From the NCBI RefSeq assembly GCF_027359925.1, contig NZ_CP114767.1:744001-808000 (forward strand): DNA of 64,000 bases, given 5' to 3'. The notes beneath the pieces were generated by a model, which was given only the letters and a program-made list of their open reading frames with translations, ran no database searches and was not told the origin of the DNA. Each line of letters starts with the position of its first letter. Positions within the stretch are counted from its first letter, which is position 1. Positions 59,574-64,000 of this stretch are shown here, in pieces. This stretch comes from Hymenobacter canadensis (GTDB lineage: Bacteria > Bacteroidota > Bacteroidia > Cytophagales > Hymenobacteraceae). A program made the translations under genes and the position numbers.

Positions 59574-61448
59574 ATGAAACTTCCTTCCCTGCAGCTTCTG
59601 GCTGCCGAAGCGGCCCGCGTAGTGCGGCGCTTTCCCCTCACGCTGCTGTGCAGCCTGCTGCTGGGCGCGGTCGGCATCTACTACCAGCGGCTCGGCTTCA
59701 CCGAGAAAAACCACGCCGATTGGCTGTTTCCGCTGCTGTCGGCGGCCGGGCTGGGCCTGACGCTCACGCTGAACGTGGCGCTGGCCGGGGAGCGGTACCG
59801 CTGGCCGGTGTGGCTAAAAGCTCTGGCAGCAGCTGGGGCGGTGGGGCTATTGGCGCTGTGGTACGTGCTGTGCCCCGCCGAACCCACCTTGGTCTGGGGC
59901 CTGCGGCTGGCTCTGCTGCTGCTGGGGCTGCATCTGCTGGTGGCGGTGGTGCCCTACCTGCCGGAGCTGCGCCGCCAGGCCGATACTGCCGGCTTCTGGC
60001 GCTACAACGAAACCCTGTTCCTGCGGCTGCTAACCGGTGGCCTGTACTCCGGCGTGCTGTACGTGGGCTGCGCGCTGGCGCTGGCGGCCATCGAAAACCT
60101 GTTCGACGTCAAGCTGGACCGCCACATCTACGAGCACCTGTTCACGGTGCTGGCCACGGGGTTCAATACCTGGTTTTTCCTGGCCGGCGTGCCCCACGAC
60201 TGGGCGGCGCTGGAGCAGGAAACCACGTACCCGAAGGGCCTGAAACTGTTTACGCAGTTTGTGCTGCTGCCGCTGGTGGTGCTCTACCTGGTGATTCTCT
60301 ACGCTTATCTGGCCCGGATTGTGGTGCGCTGGGAGCTGCCCGAAGGTTGGGTGTCCACCCTGATTCTGGCGTTTTCAGTAGCCGGCATCTTCGCCCTGCT
60401 CCTTATTCATCCCATCCGCAACGCCACCGAAAACACCTGGATTCGCACGTTCGCCCGCTGGTTCTACCGGGCGCTGTTTCCGCTGCTGGGGCTGCTGTTC
60501 GTGGCCATCGGTACCCGCGTGGGCGAGTACGGTGTCACCGAGGAGCGCTACTTCGTGCTGGTGCTGGCGGCGTGGCTGGCGGTTATGGCGGCTTACTTCC
60601 TGTGGCGGCAGGGGCAGGGCATCATCTGGGTGCCGGCCTCCCTGGCGGTGGTGGCGTTTCTGGCAGCGGGCGGGCCCTGGGGTGCATTTGCCGTAGCCGA
60701 GCGCAGCCAGCTCAACCAGCTGAGTCGGCTTGCCACCGAATACAAGCTGCTGAAGAATGGCAAGTTGGATGGGGCCGGGGAGCGGGTGCCCAAACTGCCG
60801 GTAGCCGTTGAGAAGCAGGTGGCCTCCATTTTCGAATTCTTCGCGAAGCGGGAAGCTATTGAGCAGTTGCAGCCGTTGTTCGCAACTGCCCTTATCCCCG
60901 CAGATTCGCTGCTGAACAAGGACGTGTGGCAGCAAAATGACTGGTTGAATGACCGGCTGTTCAGCGTAAGTGGTCTGAAGCGCTATAATATGTATAGCAG
61001 CAACGATGGTGAGGAAGAGGAAATCGTGTCCTTCTACGCCGAGTATCCTGACGTGAGGAGCCTTGGGAATGGAAAATACTGGGTAAACAATGTCAGCTCG
61101 AATATCGTGGAAACAGGCGGCACTATTCCGCTGACGCTACGGGAGGGCAACTTTCGCCTGTATGTTTCTGACTCCGGAGCCCGGATACTGCTGGAGCAGG
61201 AGCGCGCCGACGGCAGCTGGCAGCCGCAGCTGACGGCCTACCCTGGCCGCCTGGCCGATTCGCTGATGGCCAAAGCCGGTAGTGAGTCGGACATGTCCCG
61301 GGAAGTTCCTGATCAGGCCCTCACACTGCGCGTGTCAAACGGCCGCCACACTCTGGATCTGTACCTGCGAAGACTGTCCTGCGATACGGAAAACAAACGC
61401 AGCTACACCTTTGCCGGCAGTGCACTGGTAACCATCACCGCCCCCTGA
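59574..61448 (+). CDS. DUF4153 membrane protein
   Basis: 624 residues from ATG 59574 (MKLPSLQLLAAEAARVVRRF). About ten membrane segments in the first ~400 residues include the DUF4153 hallmark FLAGVPHDWAALEQETTYPKGLKLFTQFVLLPL; a soluble C-terminal half (KQVASIFEFFAKREAIEQL and later beta-rich part) follows. Function unknown. The N-terminal frame upstream of 59574 has no support. Confidence 0.88.
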   Translation: MKLPSLQLLAAEAARVVRRFPLTLLCSLLLGAVGIYYQRLGFTEKNHADWLFPLLSAAGLGLTLTLNVALAGERYRWPVWLKALAAAGAVGLLALWYVLCPAEPTLVWGLRLALLLLGLHLLVAVVPYLPELRRQADTAGFWRYNETLFLRLLTGGLYSGVLYVGCALALAAIENLFDVKLDRHIYEHLFTVLATGFNTWFFLAGVPHDWAALEQETTYPKGLKLFTQFVLLPLVVLYLVILYAYLARIVVRWELPEGWVSTLILAFSVAGIFALLLIHPIRNATENTWIRTFARWFYRALFPLLGLLFVAIGTRVGEYGVTEERYFVLVLAAWLAVMAAYFLWRQGQGIIWVPASLAVVAFLAAGGPWGAFAVAERSQLNQLSRLATEYKLLKNGKLDGAGERVPKLPVAVEKQVASIFEFFAKREAIEQLQPLFATALIPADSLLNKDVWQQNDWLNDRLFSVSGLKRYNMYSSNDGEEEEIVSFYAEYPDVRSLGNGKYWVNNVSSNIVETGGTIPLTLREGNFRLYVSDSGARILLEQERADGSWQPQLTAYPGRLADSLMAKAGSESDMSREVPDQALTLRVSNGRHTLDLYLRRLSCDTENKRSYTFAGSALVTITAP

Positions 61449-61470
61449 CTTCTGCCGCTGGTAAAGACGC

Positions 61471-61505
61471 AAAAAGGGCCGCCAGCGCAATGCCAGCGGC
61501 CCTTT
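61471..61505. terminator. Bidirectional terminator
   Basis: Stem AAAGGGCCGC/GCGGCCCTTT between DUF4153 (plus) and guaA (minus). Confidence 0.8.
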
Positions 61506-61526
61506 ACTCAGTTACTCAACTAGTCG

Positions 61527-63059
61527 CTATTCCCACTCAATCGTTGCTGGCGGCTTCGAGCTGATGTCGTACACCACGCGGTTGATGCCGCGCACCTGGT
61601 TGATGATTTTGTTGCTCACCTCGGCTAGGAACTCGTAGGGCAGGTGGGCCCAGTCAGCGGTCATGCCGTCCACGCTCGTGACGGCGCGCAGGGCTACTAC
61701 CCGCTCGTAGGTGCGCTCATCGCCCATTACGCCCACGCTCTGTACGGGCAGCAGCATTACGCCGGCCTGCCACACTTTCTCGTAGAGGCCGTGCTCTTTC
61801 AGGCCGTTGATGAAGATGGCGTCGGCGCGCTGCAGCAGATCCACTTTCTCGGGGGTAATGTCGCCGAGGATGCGGATGCCCAGGCCGGGGCCGGGGAAGG
61901 GGTGGCGGTGCAGAATGTGCGCGGGCAGCTCCAGCGTGTGGCCCACTTCGCGCACCTCGTCCTTGAACAAAGCCCGCAGCGGCTCCACAATCCGCAGGTT
62001 CATCTTCTCGGGCAAACCGCCCACGTTGTGGTGGCTCTTGATGGTCACGGATGAGCCGTGTACCGATACACTCTCAATAACATCCGGATAAATGGTGCCC
62101 TGGGCCAGCCAGCGGGCGCCCTCCACCTTCTGGGCCTCGCGGTCGAACACCTCAATAAAGGTGCGGCCGATGGCCTTGCGCTTCTGCTCAGGGTCCGTCA
62201 GGCCCGCCAGCGCGTCGTAAAATTCCTGCGAGGCATCTACGCCGCGCACGTTCAAACCCAAGCCCTGGTAGGAGTGGAGCACCTGCTCGTACTCGTCTTT
62301 GCGCAGCAGGCCGTTGTTCACGAAAATGCCATGCAAACGCGTGCCGATGGCCTTGTGCAGCAGCAGCGCCGCCACCGATGAATCCACGCCGCCCGAAAGG
62401 CCCAGAATCACTTGGTCCTGCTCGCCGATAGTGCGCTGCAGGGTTTCTACCATGCTGTCCACGAAGTGCTCCGGCGTCCAGCTCTGGTCGAGGCCGCAGA
62501 TGTTCACCACGAAGTTCTGGAGCAGCGTTTTGCCGTCCGTCGAGTGCGTGACTTCCGGGTGGAACTGGATGCCGTAGGTTTCCTGACCGGCTATTTTGAA
62601 AGCCGCCACGGCCACTTCCGGCGTGCTGGCTACAATGTCGAAGCCGGCTGGTAGCGTCTTAATCGTGTCGCCGTGCGACATCCACACCTGCGACTCGGTG
62701 GGCACACCGTGCAGTAGTGGGCTTTCGTGGTGGACGTGGCTGAGGCGGGCGCGGCCGTACTCGCGGATGGTGGCGGGCAGCACTTCGCCGCCCTGCTGGT
62801 GGGCCAGCAGCTGTGCGCCGTAGCACACGCCCAGCACCGGTACCTGGCCTAGGTAGGCGCTCAGGTCAGGGCTCGGCGAGTCGGCGTCGCGCACGGAACA
62901 TGGGGAACCCGAAAGCACAACGCCCCGGATATCCTCAGTGAGGGCCGGGGCGTGGTTATACGGATGGATTTCGCAGTAGACATTCAGCTCCCGGATGCGC
63001 CGGGCAATGAGTTGCGTGTACTGCGACCCAAAATCGAGAATCAGGATTTGTTGAGGCAT
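61527..63059 (-). CDS. guaA: GMP synthase (glutamine-hydrolysing)
   Basis: 510 residues. N-terminal glutaminase domain: Cys in [13 protein letters not shown], His-Glu in [15 protein letters not shown] pyrophosphatase P-loop is [22 protein letters not shown], and the dimer domain is at the C-terminus (ending KPPATIEWE). It converts XMP to GMP. A promoter box ends 4 nt before the ATG. Confidence 0.98.
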   Translation of the reverse strand: MPQQILILDFGSQYTQLIARRIRELNVYCEIHPYNHAPALTEDIRGVVLSGSPCSVRDADSPSPDLSAYLGQVPVLGVCYGAQLLAHQQGGEVLPATIREYGRARLSHVHHESPLLHGVPTESQVWMSHGDTIKTLPAGFDIVASTPEVAVAAFKIAGQETYGIQFHPEVTHSTDGKTLLQNFVVNICGLDQSWTPEHFVDSMVETLQRTIGEQDQVILGLSGGVDSSVAALLLHKAIGTRLHGIFVNNGLLRKDEYEQVLHSYQGLGLNVRGVDASQEFYDALAGLTDPEQKRKAIGRTFIEVFDREAQKVEGARWLAQGTIYPDVIESVSVHGSSVTIKSHHNVGGLPEKMNLRIVEPLRALFKDEVREVGHTLELPAHILHRHPFPGPGLGIRILGDITPEKVDLLQRADAIFINGLKEHGLYEKVWQAGVMLLPVQSVGVMGDERTYERVVALRAVTSVDGMTADWAHLPYEFLAEVSNKIINQVRGINRVVYDISSKPPATIEWE

Positions 63060-63063
63060 AGTG

Positions 63064-63071
63064 CAAAGCTA
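63064..63071 (-). promoter_or_regulatory. Promoter box TAGCTTTG of guaA
   Basis: Exact TAnnTTTG on the minus strand, with only CACT between it and the guaA ATG, so the guaA message is predicted to be leaderless. Confidence 0.65.
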
Positions 63072-63288
63072 CTAACGGATTTTGCGGAATAGGAAACTTC
63101 CGGCATATTAATCAGGTAAAAGCGTCTGTCAGCAATCTTGCTCGGGCCTGCAGGCGCCGTACCTTGCCGCATAGTGGCCAGGATGCCAATTGCGGCGTGA
63201 CGTTTGTTATACCGGTACGCATCTGCCCGGGCAGATGCGGCAGGGCCGGGTTTGCAGATTGGAAGTTTCATCATCTTTTACGTTTGCC

Positions 63289-63699
63289 ATGCTTTTCAAG
63301 AGCGTTTTTGTAGGGGTGTTGGCGGTTGCGGGCCTGGCATCATGGGTGCCGGCTGCTTCGTCGGTTGTTCAGGCACGGACAGAGCCTCAGCAGACGGCCC
63401 CGCACCAGCTGGTGGGCACCGTGGCCAACCGCAGCGGCGAGCCGCTGGCTGGTGCCACCGTCATGCTGGCCGCCAACCGCAACTCGTCGGTTATCACCAA
63501 TTCCGCCGGGCGCTTTCTGCTGCCCAGCCCACAGCCTACCCCTGAGCTGCGCGTCAGCTTCGCCGGCTACTACGACACCACCGTGGTGATGCCGCCGGCC
63601 GGCCAGCCGCTGGTGGTGGAGCTGCGGGCCGTGGCTCGTTACAAAAAGCAGCTTAAAAAGCAGCTGAAATCGGCTGATAAAGCCTGGCGCAAAAACTAG
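63289..63699 (+). CDS. Exported protein with carboxypeptidase regulatory-like domain
   Basis: 136 residues from MLFKSVFVGVLAVAGLASWV (signal peptide). The mature part is a single regulatory-like beta domain (about 45-115: LVGTVANRSGEPLAGATVMLAANRNS, NSAGRFLLP, RVSFAGYYDTTVV) with a Lys-rich C-terminus (YKKQLKKQLKSADKAWRKN). The domain is of the type found at the N-terminus of TonB-dependent receptors, but here it stands alone. Confidence 0.82.
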   Translation: MLFKSVFVGVLAVAGLASWVPAASSVVQARTEPQQTAPHQLVGTVANRSGEPLAGATVMLAANRNSSVITNSAGRFLLPSPQPTPELRVSFAGYYDTTVVMPPAGQPLVVELRAVARYKKQLKKQLKSADKAWRKN

Positions 63700-63815
63700 G
63701 GCAGCTCTTTGGGCAAGAACGACTTACTGCCTGCCGACAACCTCCCGCCCGGTTGCTGCCGCAGAATTTCCAGGAAAATAGTTGCCAGGGATGGCGCAAT
63801 AGCCGAATCTGTGCG

Positions 63816-63823
63816 TACCTTTG
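63816..63823 (+). promoter_or_regulatory. Promoter box TACCTTTG of SRP RNA
   Basis: Exact TAnnTTTG immediately upstream of the RNA gene. Confidence 0.65.
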
Positions 63824-63828
63824 ACCCG

Positions 63829-63922
63829 GCGAGTCAGAACGACCAGCTCCTGTTGAACTCCCCCAGGACCGGAAGGTAGCAAGGGTAGACGGTTGAGCGG
63901 TGCGATTTTGGCTCGCTTTTTT
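63829..63922 (+). ncRNA. ffs: Signal recognition particle RNA, small bacterial type
   Basis: The domain IV signature is present: CCCAGGACCGGAAGGTAGCA, with the GGAA tetraloop and the symmetric internal loop (AGGACC...GGTAGCA). The outer ends GCGAG (63829-63833) and CTCGC (63912-63916) can pair, and a T run follows. It binds Ffh for co-translational membrane targeting. Length of about 90 nt matches the small 4.5S type. Ends are approximate. Confidence 0.88.
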
Positions 63923-64000
63923 ATTACGGATTGCGCCGAATATTTTCGGATTTCACGGAAGCGTGGCCAGTTCGACAGCAAGCAAAAAGCGGCTCCTGAA

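Noticed and set aside
1..64000. tRNA or rRNA genes
   Set aside because: No T-loop GGTTCGAATCC-like element with cloverleaf pairing was spotted; a dedicated tRNA scan would be the proper test.

Overview
The window is about 63-65% GC chromosomal DNA from a Bacteroidota member, most likely Hymenobacter or a close Cytophagales relative. The evidence is the gliding-motility genes gldA/F/G/C, a secreted protein with a type IX secretion (T9SS) C-terminal signal, a PID-CTERM protein, paired etfB-etfA, promoter boxes of the Bacteroidota form TAnnTTTG, and Hymenobacter-style palindromic intergenic repeats. No tRNA, rRNA, transposase, phage or CRISPR was recognised. One RNA gene (small SRP RNA) lies at the right end. 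Long open frames opposite real genes are GC-driven shadows and are left out.

Layout. 1-3.0 kb: 3' end of a DAHP synthase, an AraC-type membrane regulator, a small lipoprotein. 3.0-8.8 kb: two phenylalanine 4-hydroxylase (phhA) cassettes, each with a promoter, a short leader ORF, a terminator hairpin and phhA, flanking a T9SS nidogen-domain protein and a PID-CTERM mini-protein. 9-15.2 kb (minus strand): Mpo1-like protein, dienelactone hydrolase, AarF/UbiB kinase, TetR-like regulator, photolyase, SDR. 15.4-25.9 kb: OmpA protein, pyruvate carboxylase, META lipoprotein, M28 peptidase, outer-membrane transporter-like protein, DUF5996, esterase, TPR protein. 26-29.2 kb: etfBA, bifunctional nuclease, DinB/YfiT protein. 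29.3-33.4 kb: MlaFE-type ABC pair, two SDRs, GIN-domain lipoprotein. 33.5-39.2 kb: gldA, gldF, gldG, a small membrane protein, dnaN, gldC. 39.3-45.1 kb (minus): small exported proteins, dcd, hemL, a periplasmic-binding-fold protein. 45.4-50.2 kb: ABC/HlyD/TolC type I secretion-like operon. 50.4-61.4 kb: small membrane proteins, dgt, TPR histidine kinase, AsmA-like protein, DUF4153 protein. 61.5-64 kb: guaA, a regulatory-like-domain protein, SRP RNA.

The most interesting finding is in the phhA region. The second phhA is preceded by a leader ORF with five tyrosine codons in eight (YYYAATYY), followed by mutually exclusive hairpins and an intrinsic terminator. This looks like ribosome-mediated attenuation of a tyrosine-forming enzyme by tyrosine. 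The first phhA keeps the same RNA architecture but has lost the Tyr codons, and its protein has lost the iron-binding Glu plus two other active-site residues, so it looks like a pseudoenzyme or altered-function paralog.

Other points of note are a type I secretion ABC subunit with a degenerate ATPase site, an SDR without the catalytic Tyr next to the photolyase, tandem 190-residue membrane paralogs, several genes whose promoter box lies only 4-6 nt before the start codon (predicted leaderless mRNAs), and dispersed palindromes that interrupt even the gliding-gene cluster.
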